Below are positions 6,221 to 13,943 of a stretch of DNA of 20,680 nucleotides, piece by piece; positions within the stretch are counted from its first letter, which is position 1, and each line of letters opens with the position of its first letter. This stretch comes from Bacillota bacterium. GTDB lineage: Bacteria > Bacillota > Bacilli > Bacillales > Bacillaceae_J. Under the pieces are notes generated by a model that was given only the letters and a program-made list of their open reading frames with translations, searched no databases and was not told where the DNA came from. Position numbers and translations under genes: made by a program. Location of the stretch: the NCBI GenBank assembly GCA_023457235.1, contig JAEWMK010000225.1, positions 1 through 20,680 of the forward strand. The letters are read 5' to 3'.

Positions 6221-7114
6221 TCACAAAATCATGTCTCCCTTTTCTTCCCTTAACTCATTTTTATTTGCCCGAAACAATTCTCCAACTGCCGCACCACCCA
6301 AGATCAACACAGCCCCGGCTATTTGCACAAGACTTAATTTTTCTTCTAAAATGGCAGCTGAAAAAATCAATGCCGAAAGCGGCTCCAAATATCCGAGAAT
6401 TGATACTGTCTGTACGGGCAAAGCGCCAATAGAAGAAAAATAAAAATAGCAACCGATACCAGTATTTACAACGCCTAATAGTAGTATAGGCATTAGATTG
6501 CCTTGCATAATGTTGATTGAAAATCCTTGCTTTAAACCCATAAATGTAGCAACCGTTATAAAGCTCGTGATTAACTGACACATGGAATTTTCAAGTCCTG
6601 TTATGCTTTTTGCCTTTTTGTTGAAAATTACCATAAAGGCATACATGATTGCACCTAACATTCCGCAAATCAATCCCCAGGAAGATCCACCCTGTGACAA
6701 TGCTTGCCCGTTTACGCCAAGCATTCCAATTATAACAGCAAGAAATCCAAGTAGTTTGGCGGTGGTCATCTTCTCCCTGAATAAAAAGGGGGAAACGATC
6801 ATAACAATCACTGGACCGCAATAATAGGCAAGGGTGGCAATGCTTACACCGATTTGTGCATATGCCTCATACAAAAATATCCAGCTTGCCCCCATCGCCA
6901 CGCCGGAAATCACTAAATACAGAAAATGTGATTTGTTTTTCCGAAACTGGACTTTCTGCTTAGTCAATGCAAATACTGCAATTAGAAAAAGGCTGCCAAT
7001 CATAGTCCGTAAATAAACAATTTCATAGCTGTTCAATATAATGTAACTTGCAACAATTCCGTTTGTACCGAACAGGAGCAATGCGGCTATATATTTGAAA
7101 TATGCACTTTTCAT
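6221..7114 (-). CDS. EamA/DMT-superfamily membrane transporter (RhaT/RarD-like exporter)
   Basis: A 297-residue protein with two EamA repeats of about five helices each, giving ten membrane helices. The first repeat covers roughly residues 1-125 (LLFGTNGIVASYIIL..LRTMIGSLFLIAVF) and the second residues 140-280, ending with YLEPLSALIFSAAILEEKLS..QIAGAVLILGG, the classical EamA end. Such proteins usually export amino acids or other metabolites across the cytoplasmic membrane; the substrate cannot be told. I chose ATG 7114 because GGAAGGA lies upstream at suitable spacing; a TTG nine codons earlier, at 7141, overlaps that site and is less likely. It is divergent from a LysR gene that probably controls it. 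A charged tail (RANKNELREEKGDMIL) follows the last helix. Confidence 0.88.
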   Translation of the reverse strand: MKSAYFKYIAALLLFGTNGIVASYIILNSYEIVYLRTMIGSLFLIAVFALTKQKVQFRKNKSHFLYLVISGVAMGASWIFLYEAYAQIGVSIATLAYYCGPVIVMIVSPFLFREKMTTAKLLGFLAVIIGMLGVNGQALSQGGSSWGLICGMLGAIMYAFMVIFNKKAKSITGLENSMCQLITSFITVATFMGLKQGFSINIMQGNLMPILLLGVVNTGIGCYFYFSSIGALPVQTVSILGYLEPLSALIFSAAILEEKLSLVQIAGAVLILGGAAVGELFRANKNELREEKGDMIL

Positions 7115-7244
7115 TTTTATACCATCCTTCCACATTCCCAACTTGAATTTTTAATAAAAATAGCATATCATGACTCCAAATATTACAAAATTGAATGTTT
7201 CTCATGATGACCATGACAAAATCAGATGTGAAAGGAAAAGTGAT
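7115..7244. promoter_or_regulatory. Divergent control region of the EamA and LysR genes
   Basis: This 130-base region carries TCATGA-type repeats (ATCATGACT near 7167, CTCATGATGACCATGA near 7201) that could be LysR contact sites. No promoter hexamers stand out clearly on either strand. Confidence 0.35.
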
Positions 7245-8117
7245 ATGAATATCCATAAATATTTGGCATTTGTCAAAGCAGTAGAATATGGGAGTTTTAC
7301 AAAAGCTGCTCAAAGTTTAAACTATACACAGTCTGGCATCAGCCGTATGATTAACGATTTAGAAACGGAATGGGGAGTTCTCCTTTTTGAAAGGGGGCGT
7401 GCCGGTATCAGTTTAACCTCAGATGGCTTAAAATTGCTGCCCCAGTTAAAGCGAATTTGCAATGAGCATGAAATCTTAATGAGGCAAATTGAGGACTTAC
7501 ACGATATGCAGTCTGGGATGATTCGTATTGGAACATTTTCCAGCGTGGCAACTCATTGGCTCCCCAATATGATTAAGATCTTTAGGAAGGACTATCCGGA
7601 GATTGATTTTGAACTGCTGTTAGGCGATTATACTGAAATTGAAAACTGGATTATAGAAGGACGTGTTGACTTTGGATTTTTGCGGCTGCCGGTAAAAACA
7701 GAACTTGAAACGATCTTTTTGGAGAAAGACCGTTTGCTGGTAGTGATTCCGCAAGATCATCCACTTGCGCATTGTGATAAGTTTCCGATCAACGAGTTAT
7801 TGAACAATCCGTTAATGCTATTGGAAAAGGGTGCGAACGCAGAAGTCTCTGAAATTTTTGAGAAGCATCATATTTCACCGAAAGCCCATTTTACAACATG
7901 GGATGACTATGCCATTATGTCTATGGTAGAAAATGGGCTTGGAATCAGTATATTACCGGAATTGATTCTACAGCGTATTCCATACAAAATTATCGCGAAA
8001 GAACTTGAAGTTCCCGCTTATAGAAATATATGTATTGCTATGAGAGAGCAAAAATCACTTTCCCTTGCATCTAAGAGGTTTTTAGAGTATTTATCATATA
8101 GAAAAAACAAATATTGA
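7245..8117 (+). CDS. LysR-family transcriptional regulator
   Basis: A 290-residue LysR protein. The winged helix-turn-helix spans residues 1-60 (YGSFTKAAQSLNYTQSGISRMINDLE, then GVLLFERGRAGISLTSDG). The effector-binding domain follows from about 90 (GMIRIGTFSSVATHWLP; VDFGFLRLP; MVENGLGISILPELIL). ATG 7245 was chosen because GAAAGGA sits 8 bases ahead; an earlier in-frame ATG at 7170 would add 25 residues that lack family character. It is divergent from the EamA exporter, which it likely regulates in response to an exported or related metabolite (inference). Two segments of this gene have near-identical rearranged copies at 19161-19289. It converges closely on the PucR gene. Confidence 0.9.
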   Translation: MNIHKYLAFVKAVEYGSFTKAAQSLNYTQSGISRMINDLETEWGVLLFERGRAGISLTSDGLKLLPQLKRICNEHEILMRQIEDLHDMQSGMIRIGTFSSVATHWLPNMIKIFRKDYPEIDFELLLGDYTEIENWIIEGRVDFGFLRLPVKTELETIFLEKDRLLVVIPQDHPLAHCDKFPINELLNNPLMLLEKGANAEVSEIFEKHHISPKAHFTTWDDYAIMSMVENGLGISILPELILQRIPYKIIAKELEVPAYRNICIAMREQKSLSLASKRFLEYLSYRKNKY

Positions 8118-8127
8118 TGAAAAAAGC

Positions 8128-9327
8128 CTACTTTTTCTTAGTAAACTTATATAATTTAAGGTTTAAATACAACGCCCCTTTTTCATTAAAGTTATTAAAA
8201 TTAATTTGCGCTATCTCGGCAATTCTTTTCAAACGATAATTTAGCGTGTTGGCATGGATGTGCAAATGCTTAGATGCCTCATTTATATTTAAGTCACAAT
8301 CTAAATAAGTTTCCAGTGTATATAGAAGTTCCTTATTATTTTTTTTATCATATTCTATTAATGTAGAGATAGGATTGGGTATATGATAGTAAGGAGCAAT
8401 AGTTTGAATGTGCTGAAACAAACCAAGCTGATTATAACCATATACACCTGAAAGTTCCTTTGGAAAAATAGCCCTAAGCATTAGAACAGTTTGTGCCTCT
8501 TTAAAACAGGAATCTATTAATGAAAGCTTAGTATAGATACTTCCAAAACCACATTGCAAATTATCAATTTGGAATCTTTCCTCTATTTTCTTTATGAAGA
8601 TTTTTATATAATCTTGAAGCTCTTCAGTTGGTTGATTTGTCGTTGGCGCTACTAGAATTATTAAATCATTTTCATCTGCTCGATAAAAAATGATATTTAG
8701 ATTTTGGGTTGTTTCCATCACATAAATAAATTGCTTGCAAAAAGGGTCAGTAATCCAATGTTGAAATCTAATAATGATAATAGAAAAAGTAGAAGGTGTT
8801 GTAATTCCTAGTTGTTCAAATTGCATGATTGCTCTCTGTTGGTCCTTGAAATGCCCATTTAGAAACATTCTAAAAATTTCTTGATAATCCTCTTGCTTTT
8901 TATACTTCGCTGTTTGAGTTTTTAACAACAAATTTTTGGCCACGTTATTTGCCGCAACTAGATACTCAAGACCTTTATCGTCAATATTTTCATTTTGGTC
9001 AAGTACCCATATAAACCCTAATACCTCTTGATTATTGCGAATAGATATAGCAATCCGATTTCCTAATCCCACCTCCGGAATTTCCTTAATTTTTAATGGT
9101 TGATCACTAGATAGTAAAGTAGGGATAATAGTATTTTTCCATAGACTGTTTATGACATTCTCAGGAACCCTTCGTCCAATTATTGTTGAAATTCTTGCGG
9201 AATCTGTATTCTCATCATGTTTACTATAGGCTAGTAACCGATGATTGGCATCCTCGACGGTAATTGGGCAATTTAAAACTTCACTAACTTCATCAACAAA
9301 ATCTTGAAGGTTTTTAAAATTATTCAT
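8128..9327 (-). CDS. PucR-family transcriptional regulator (PutR/CdaR-like)
   Basis: A 399-residue regulator. The N-terminal half is a sensory region (about 1-130, LNCPITVEDANHRLLAYS..), the middle a GGDEF-like linker (about 150-290), and the C-terminus a PucR helix-turn-helix (about 337-372; YLDCDLNINEASKHLHIHANTLNYRLKRI). These are usually activators of catabolic operons. PutR of Bacillus subtilis, which switches on putBCP with proline, belongs to this family and has a similar length. Its divergent position beside the four-subunit dehydrogenase operon makes that operon the likely target; the put genes at 1-3074 are a second candidate. The start is supported by AAAGGCGG. The ligand cannot be read from sequence. 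Confidence 0.88.
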   Translation of the reverse strand: MNNFKNLQDFVDEVSEVLNCPITVEDANHRLLAYSKHDENTDSARISTIIGRRVPENVINSLWKNTIIPTLLSSDQPLKIKEIPEVGLGNRIAISIRNNQEVLGFIWVLDQNENIDDKGLEYLVAANNVAKNLLLKTQTAKYKKQEDYQEIFRMFLNGHFKDQQRAIMQFEQLGITTPSTFSIIIIRFQHWITDPFCKQFIYVMETTQNLNIIFYRADENDLIILVAPTTNQPTEELQDYIKIFIKKIEERFQIDNLQCGFGSIYTKLSLIDSCFKEAQTVLMLRAIFPKELSGVYGYNQLGLFQHIQTIAPYYHIPNPISTLIEYDKKNNKELLYTLETYLDCDLNINEASKHLHIHANTLNYRLKRIAEIAQINFNNFNEKGALYLNLKLYKFTKKK

Positions 9328-9654
9328 AAAAAACCGCCTTTATTTCCATATTTACTAAGGAGGCTATCCTTTCACAGCTTGGAACAATTACCATTATTTT
9401 AGATAAAAAGATATCGTTTGTACAGAACTTGAGTGACGACTATTTGTAATTTTCTACAAATTCATCTTCGTGTGTTTTATATTTTGTACGAAGACAATTG
9501 GAATGTTTTCACTTATAATAATAATTAACTAAATATTCGTATTATTGCAATTATTTTTTGTGTTCATTTAAATATTATTGTTCACTTTCTTATGGAACTA
9601 GGAAGTAGGTTGCTTCTTTAGTTCAAAGTAAAGAAAGTATAAGTTTTGCACATT
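9328..9654. promoter_or_regulatory. Divergent control region with operator-like dyads and operon promoter
   Basis: This 327-base stretch contains no gene. ATTTGTA (9442-9448) and TACAAAT (9455-9461) form a perfect 7-bp dyad with a 6-base spacer. CTTCGT (9466-9471) and ACGAAG (9488-9493) form a second dyad. AAGACA (9491-9496), 17 bases before TATAAT (9514-9519), gives a plausible sigma-A promoter toward the dehydrogenase operon. The second dyad overlaps its -35 and the first lies about 70 bases upstream of the expected start, a good position for an activator such as PucR. Confidence 0.55.
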
Positions 9655-9812
9655 ATTGTCTAGCTACAGCGCCTATCGCCTAGCAAACTTCAGGTCTCCT
9701 CCCTACGATAAGTCAACTAAGAATTGTGCTGACGCAATTCAAGTTTCCTTTATCTCAGTCGAAGACCCTCCAGTTTGTACGGTGATGAGCAAGGCGCTTC
9801 CGCTTTTCTAAA
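9655..9812. repeat. Bacillaceae-type intergenic repeat element (TCTAGCT..GCGCCT / AGGCGCTTCCGCTTTTC)
   Basis: The stretch begins ATTGTCTAGCTACAGCGCCT and ends AAGGCGCTTCCGCTTTTC, the ends of a non-coding repeat that recurs widely in Bacillus-type genomes (recognised from memory, not by search). The AGCGCCT and AGGCGCT ends are complementary, and an internal GAATTG/CAATTC hairpin lies near 9731-9750. It sits between the operon promoter and its first gene, so the messenger would carry a leader of roughly 300 bases containing the element. The right end is 18 bases before the start codon. Confidence 0.7.
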
Positions 9813-9830
9813 ATGGAGGGATAAGAAGTT

Positions 9831-10094
9831 ATGGATAAGATTATCGTCTGTAGATGTGAAGAGGTAGATTTAGAAGAGATCGAGCAAACGCTTAATGAAT
9901 ATCAATGTTCTTTAAGGGAAGTTAAAATGCGTACAAGAGCGGGGATGGGTTTCTGTGGTGGGCGGACATGTCGTCCGGAGTTGAATGTCATTATGGAAAA
10001 GCTTACGGGAGAAAAGCCGCAGCACGAAAACCCGCTGAAAATCCAGCCTCCTGTCAGACCGGTATCATTAGAAATATTAGGGGGAGGGAAATAA
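9831..10094 (+). CDS. BFD-like [2Fe-2S]-binding protein, small subunit of a flavoprotein dehydrogenase
   Basis: An 87-residue protein with Cys7-x-Cys9 (VCRCEEV) and Cys42-x4-Cys47 (GFCGGRTCRPE), the CxC..CxxxxC pattern of bacterioferritin-associated-ferredoxin-type [2Fe-2S] domains. In HcnB, LhpE and opine-oxidase relatives this domain is often fused to the C-terminus of the pyridine-nucleotide-disulfide-like flavoprotein; here it is a separate gene. It probably passes electrons within the complex encoded by the next three genes. Its TAA is immediately followed by the next ATG, so translation is coupled. The ribosome binding site is GGAGGG. First gene of the operon. Confidence 0.85.
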   Translation: MDKIIVCRCEEVDLEEIEQTLNEYQCSLREVKMRTRAGMGFCGGRTCRPELNVIMEKLTGEKPQHENPLKIQPPVRPVSLEILGGGK

Positions 10095-10499
10095 ATGAAT
10101 AATCATCGAATCATGGATCATGTTGTTCTAGGGAAATTACCGATTCAGAAAGAAATTCCGTTTACATTTGATGGGGAAAAATATATAGGATACGAAGGAG
10201 ACACGATTGCCTCAGCGCTGTTGGCCAATGGGATACGGAAGCTACGGGTACACGAACAAAGTGGAACACCACGTGGGATTTATTGCAATATTGGTCATTG
10301 TTTTGAATGTCGGGTGACTGCCGATCATAAAACCAATATTCGGGCATGTTTGACTGAAATTAAGGAAAATATGGTTATCGAAAGCGGGAAGCTACAAGAC
10401 TCTCCATTGAAATCAAGGGGAAATAAGGTCGATTTGCCGCGGACATACGCAGAATTCGAAAAAATTAAAGGCGACAAGGAGGATGATTCCTATGTATGA
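10095..10499 (+). CDS. [2Fe-2S] ferredoxin-like subunit (Fer2_4; HcnA/LhpF-like)
   Basis: A 134-residue protein with a plant-type ferredoxin fold. Cys64, Cys69, Cys72 and Cys85 in YCNIGHCFECRVT..RACLT give the Fer2_4 cluster pattern. The preceding region (EIPFTFDGEKYIGYEGDTIASALLANGIR) is typical of the HcnA/SoxA N-terminal family. Predicted small electron-transfer subunit of the heteromeric FAD dehydrogenase encoded downstream. It starts directly after the previous stop and overlaps the next gene by 8 bases. A separate Fer2_4 subunit, rather than one fused to a large SoxA chain, points to the HcnABC, LhpBEF or dye-linked proline dehydrogenase arrangement rather than to heterotetrameric sarcosine oxidase. 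Confidence 0.88.
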   Translation: MNNHRIMDHVVLGKLPIQKEIPFTFDGEKYIGYEGDTIASALLANGIRKLRVHEQSGTPRGIYCNIGHCFECRVTADHKTNIRACLTEIKENMVIESGKLQDSPLKSRGNKVDLPRTYAEFEKIKGDKEDDSYV

Positions 10500-11721
10500 T
10501 GTACTGATTATTGGTGCAGGACCGGCTGGATTATCCGCCGCGATTGCCTGCAGGGAATGGAATATGCACGTTCTTGTCATCGATGAATTTCCCAAACCGG
10601 GCGGAAGGTTGCTCGGCCAACTACACTTGGAACCAAATGGCGAATGGTGGAACGGAATAGAAGAAACAAGAATTCTTTTGGAAAAAGCTAAGGAGCTTGA
10701 TACGGATATAAGATGTAGCATTTCTGCCTATCATATTGAAAAAACAGACGGTAGTTTTAGTATATATACAAACGAAGGAGTTTTTGATGCGGAAAACCTT
10801 CTGATTGCAACTGGTGCTGCCGAAAAACCAACGATGATCCCGGGCTGGACATTACCAGGGGTCATGTCCATTGGTGCAGCCCAGGTGATGACAAACGTGC
10901 ATCGTGTCCGTGTTGGGAACAAAGGCATCATTGTAGGTGTAAACGTTTTGTCTGCAGCTATCGCACGGGAATTGCAGTTGGCAGGAGTTGAACTGCATAG
11001 CATGGCACTTCCCGCTCTTAATCTAGTTTCGGCGGATCAAGGGAATCCGCGAAAAGTCATGGAAGGGTTGGTTCGTATTGCCCATCTGGCTCCTTCGGCG
11101 TTCATCCGTTTTGGCAGTAAATTTGCAAAAGTAGATTGGGTTAGAGATTTAGCAGTGGACTTTTTTCCTAAAAGCGGCGTTAAAATGTGGGGAATGCCAA
11201 TCCATATTCGCAAAGCTGTCACGAAAATAAATGGGGAAAATCAGGTAGAATCTGTGACCATTTGTGATATTACAGCGGATGGGGAACATATTCCAGGAAG
11301 TGAGAAAACCATCGAGGTGGATTTTGTGTGTATTGCTGGCGGGCTTTACCCGCTTGCAGAACTTGCGGCTGTTATCGGCTGCCCCTTTCAATATATCGAG
11401 GAACTTGGCGGTCATGTCCCCGTGCACAATGAACTGATGGAGACTCCGCTTGCGGGACTATATGTTGCGGGAAATATTACAGGAATCGAAAGCGCAAAAG
11501 TTGCCCGGGCTCAGGGGACGTTGGCTGGCCTGTCTATGGCTAAACGAAAAGTACAAAACAGCGGTGACATAGAACAAAAAATTCATCAAGCGAAGCTAAG
11601 CGTCACAACCACTCGTGAAAAAGCAACCATCCAATTCCATCCGGGGATTGATCAAGGGCGTTGGAAGATGAAGGAAGCCTTTAGAACGTTTAGCGCTGAT
11701 AAAGGAGGAATTGAGGTATGA
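10492..11721 (+). CDS. FAD/NAD(P)-fold oxidoreductase subunit (HcnB/LhpE/OoxA-like)
   Basis: A 409-residue flavoprotein of the pyridine-nucleotide-disulfide class. The FAD-binding GAGPAG is at residues 8-13, followed by the acidic end of strand 2 (VIDE) and PGGRLLGQLH. A second dinucleotide site would lie near residues 146-170, but its glycine pattern is degenerate (GVNVLSA, 149-155). The C-terminal GLYVAGNITGIESAKVARAQGTLAGL is characteristic of HcnB and opine-oxidase A subunits. It would form the alpha-type subunit working with the DAO-fold partner downstream. I chose ATG 10492 because AAGGAGG lies 8 bases before it; ATG 10483 overlaps that site. The gene overlaps the one before by 8 bases and the one after by 4. 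Confidence 0.88.
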   Translation: MYDVLIIGAGPAGLSAAIACREWNMHVLVIDEFPKPGGRLLGQLHLEPNGEWWNGIEETRILLEKAKELDTDIRCSISAYHIEKTDGSFSIYTNEGVFDAENLLIATGAAEKPTMIPGWTLPGVMSIGAAQVMTNVHRVRVGNKGIIVGVNVLSAAIARELQLAGVELHSMALPALNLVSADQGNPRKVMEGLVRIAHLAPSAFIRFGSKFAKVDWVRDLAVDFFPKSGVKMWGMPIHIRKAVTKINGENQVESVTICDITADGEHIPGSEKTIEVDFVCIAGGLYPLAELAAVIGCPFQYIEELGGHVPVHNELMETPLAGLYVAGNITGIESAKVARAQGTLAGLSMAKRKVQNSGDIEQKIHQAKLSVTTTREKATIQFHPGIDQGRWKMKEAFRTFSADKGGIEV

Positions 11722-12905
11722 GCGATAAAAGTCATGCAGAAGTTGCCATTATCGGCGGCGGTATAATGGGCTGTGCGATTGCTTATTATGTTTCAAAAGC
11801 AGGGATTGATTGCATGTTAATCGAAAAAGGGGACATAGCAAGTGGTACATCTTCACGTTGTGATGGAAATATTACCATCGTTGATAAGGATCCAGGCTTT
11901 GATAGTCTCATGTCATTGGCTAGCCAGGAATTAACTATTGAATTGGAAAAAAATCTTGATCTGCCATTTGAATACCGTGCACTTGGAAGTATACTAGTGT
12001 GTGACAATGATGCCGAGATGGAAGCCGCCAAAGAATGGGTGGATATCCAAAATCGGGCTGGATTGAAATTCAAGCTTCTTGACCGTTCGGATATACGTCA
12101 GGAATCCCCTTATTTTGCCGATGACATCCCAGGCGGCTTGGAATGTGAAACGGATTCACTGATCAACCCGTATTTATTTTGCTACTCTCTAATAGATAAG
12201 GCGAAACAATATGGATTGAAACTGCATACTCGTGCGGAGGTCAAGTTGGTTTCAAAGAAGGAAGACTTCTCCATCGAAACAACAAAGGGTATTTTTACTG
12301 CAAAAAAAGTAGTGAATGCTGCAGGAGTTTGGGCACCATTTATCGGAAAAATGCTAGATATCGAGATTCCGATTAAGCCTAGAAAAGGACATATTCTTGT
12401 TGGGTCCAGGCAAAGGCCGATTGTGATGAGAAATGTCATGGAATTCGGCTATTTGATGAATAAATTTGAACGTGAACGCATTGCGGACCCACAAACATTA
12501 CGACATGGTGTGGCCCTAGTTCTTGAACCAACTGAAAGTCAGAACTTTTTGCTAGGCAGCAGTCGTCAATTTGTAGGCTTTGATGCAAGAGTAGATATTC
12601 ATGTTGTACAGACTATGGCCAAACGGGCCTTGCGCTTTTTTCCAGGAATAAATGATTTCAATATGATTCGGACGTATACCGGTTTTAGGCCTTGGACGGT
12701 CGATCATTTACCAATCGTCTCAAGCGTTGAAAAAGTACCAGGATTTTATATTGCTGCTGGCCATGAAGGTGACGGCATCAGCTTGGCAACGGTCACAGGC
12801 AAGTTAATTGAAGAAATGATATTGGAGAAAGAGACAACCATTCCAATTGAACCTTTGCGATATGATCGATTTTTCAAAGAAGCATCTGTTAAACAAATAG
12901 TCTGA
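11718..12905 (+). CDS. FAD-dependent DAO-fold dehydrogenase subunit (HcnC/LhpB/OoxB-like)
   Basis: A 395-residue D-amino-acid-oxidase-fold flavoprotein, probably the catalytic subunit that oxidises a secondary or primary amine such as proline, D-hydroxyproline, sarcosine, glycine or an opine. The FAD site is GGGIMG (13-18), with Glu36 ending strand 2, and GTSSRCDGN (43-51) follows. The C-terminal substrate/FAD region reads TGFRPWTVDHLPIV..GFYIAAGHEGDGISLA. Its ATG overlaps the previous TGA (ATGA). The set of two Fe-S proteins plus two flavoproteins matches multi-subunit dye-linked dehydrogenases that feed the respiratory chain rather than simple oxidases. The presence of put genes and a PucR regulator makes an imino acid the best guess, but the substrate is not proven. 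Confidence 0.88.
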   Translation: MSDKSHAEVAIIGGGIMGCAIAYYVSKAGIDCMLIEKGDIASGTSSRCDGNITIVDKDPGFDSLMSLASQELTIELEKNLDLPFEYRALGSILVCDNDAEMEAAKEWVDIQNRAGLKFKLLDRSDIRQESPYFADDIPGGLECETDSLINPYLFCYSLIDKAKQYGLKLHTRAEVKLVSKKEDFSIETTKGIFTAKKVVNAAGVWAPFIGKMLDIEIPIKPRKGHILVGSRQRPIVMRNVMEFGYLMNKFERERIADPQTLRHGVALVLEPTESQNFLLGSSRQFVGFDARVDIHVVQTMAKRALRFFPGINDFNMIRTYTGFRPWTVDHLPIVSSVEKVPGFYIAAGHEGDGISLATVTGKLIEEMILEKETTIPIEPLRYDRFFKEASVKQIV

Positions 12906-12941
12906 CCCAATTTTGTCACATATCAACCGGTTATAAGAGAG

Positions 12942-12977
12942 GGTCCTAGAATGATGAATGAAGTTCTAGGGCTTTTT
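12942..12977 (+). terminator. Rho-independent terminator of the dehydrogenase operon
   Basis: GGTCCTAGAA (12942-12951) pairs with TTCTAGGGCT (12964-12973), including two G-U pairs, with a 12-base loop and a TTTTT run to 12977. It lies 37 bases after the last stop codon. Confidence 0.85.
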
Positions 12978-13057
12978 CGCATTTTAAGAAAAAATGGCAA
13001 AATATGTTTGTAAGTATAACGATAATCTTAAATAAGATTTAAAAAGGTGATATCAAA

Positions 13058-13693
13058 ATGGAAAATTTCTATCTGTATGTCTTTATGTGCATTTTTCTAA
13101 TTATTTTACCCGGTCCCGATACTGCTATAGTTACAAAAAATACTCTTACGGTTGGGAGAAGTGGCGGCCTTAAAACAGCTATGGGTACTTGTTGTGCTCT
13201 TTTTATTCATACTTCAGCGGCCATATTAGGACTTTCAGCAATCATTGTGAAATCAGCATTATTGTTTTCAGTCTTCAAATACGTTGGTGCCGTCTACTTG
13301 ATTTATCTGGGTGTTAAAGCATTATTGTCTTTGAAAAATAAAAAGAATGAAACAGCTAGTGGTGAGATGAACGTAGATAGCCGGTTTAATAACACCTCTT
13401 GTTTTAAACAAGGATTTCTTACTGATATCCTCAATCCAAAAGTTGCTGTATTTTTCTTAACCTTTTTGCCTCAATTCGTGCATTCTGGAAGTAACACTTT
13501 TATACCGTTTCTTATAATGGGTATCACTTATACTGTATTGACTAGCATATGGTTTTTACTTTATGTCTCTTTAATAAACCAGATTAGTGGTTTTATGAAA
13601 AAACCTAAAGCACAAAGTATTATTGAAGGAATCACAGGGACAATACTGATAGGCTTTGGGATAAAATTAGCTTTGGAAAAGGTCCATAATTAG
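13058..13693 (+). CDS. LysE/RhtB-family amino acid exporter
   Basis: A 211-residue translocator with about six membrane helices, normal for LysE/RhtB proteins, which export amino acids and related compounds. The family signature PGPDT is at residues 18-22. The first helices run through YLYVFMCIFLIIL and GTCCALFIHTSAAILGLSAII, and the second half has GFLTDILNPKVAVFFLTFLPQFV, another signature. A hydrophilic loop (about 90-117) separates the halves. AAAAGGTGAT supports the start. It lies behind the terminator of the dehydrogenase operon and so is probably a separate unit. The exported substrate is unknown, though relief of excess amino acids made by the neighbouring catabolic genes is conceivable. 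Confidence 0.9.
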   Translation: MENFYLYVFMCIFLIILPGPDTAIVTKNTLTVGRSGGLKTAMGTCCALFIHTSAAILGLSAIIVKSALLFSVFKYVGAVYLIYLGVKALLSLKNKKNETASGEMNVDSRFNNTSCFKQGFLTDILNPKVAVFFLTFLPQFVHSGSNTFIPFLIMGITYTVLTSIWFLLYVSLINQISGFMKKPKAQSIIEGITGTILIGFGIKLALEKVHN

Positions 13694-13866
13694 GCTGCTT
13701 TTTTAAGATAACTAGAGTAGCTAAATGAAGTATCAGTTGATATTTATATCTTTAAGTCTATAATAAAGGTTAGAATAGTAATAATTATAGATATTATAGA
13801 AACGAAGACGATGATAAACAATTTGTATATAGCACTTTGAAAGTTTCGGACCGAGTCGCGCAACCA

Positions 13867-13892
13867 ACCCTTAAATAAAAGGGTCTTTTTTT
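13867..13892 (+). terminator. Terminator or attenuator hairpin before the diguanylate cyclase gene
   Basis: ACCCTT (13867-13872) pairs with AAGGGT (13879-13884), followed by CTTTTTTT. It lies 174 bases after the LysE stop and 52 bases before the next start codon. It may end the LysE transcript, or attenuate a transcript starting further upstream. The segment 13800-13866 contains GAAAC/GTTTC complementarity and the unusually GC-rich GGACCGAGTCGCGCAACC; I see no known riboswitch in it. Confidence 0.65.
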
Positions 13893-13943
13893 GTTTAAGG
13901 AATTATCATTTCACAAAGTAATACTTACCAAGGAGCAGCTATT

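Noticed and set aside
6153..7016. Plus-strand frames within 6153-7016
   Set aside because: They are shadows of the EamA transporter on the minus strand. They have no ribosome binding sites and no recognisable protein character.
9590..9630. Sigma-54 (-24/-12) promoter for the dehydrogenase operon
   Set aside because: GG and GC doublets occur near 9595-9615, but the required 10-base spacing is not met. A sigma-A-like promoter at 9491-9519 is better.
9831..12905. Hydrogen cyanide synthase (hcnABC)
   Set aside because: The subunits share the HcnABC folds, but the extra stand-alone BFD protein, the PucR regulator and the proline genes nearby fit an amine dehydrogenase better. Homology to HcnABC alone does not show cyanide production.
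13800..13892. Cyclic di-GMP riboswitch ahead of the diguanylate cyclase
   Set aside because: The conserved GEMM core and tetraloop-receptor elements are not present; only a simple hairpin with a T run is seen.
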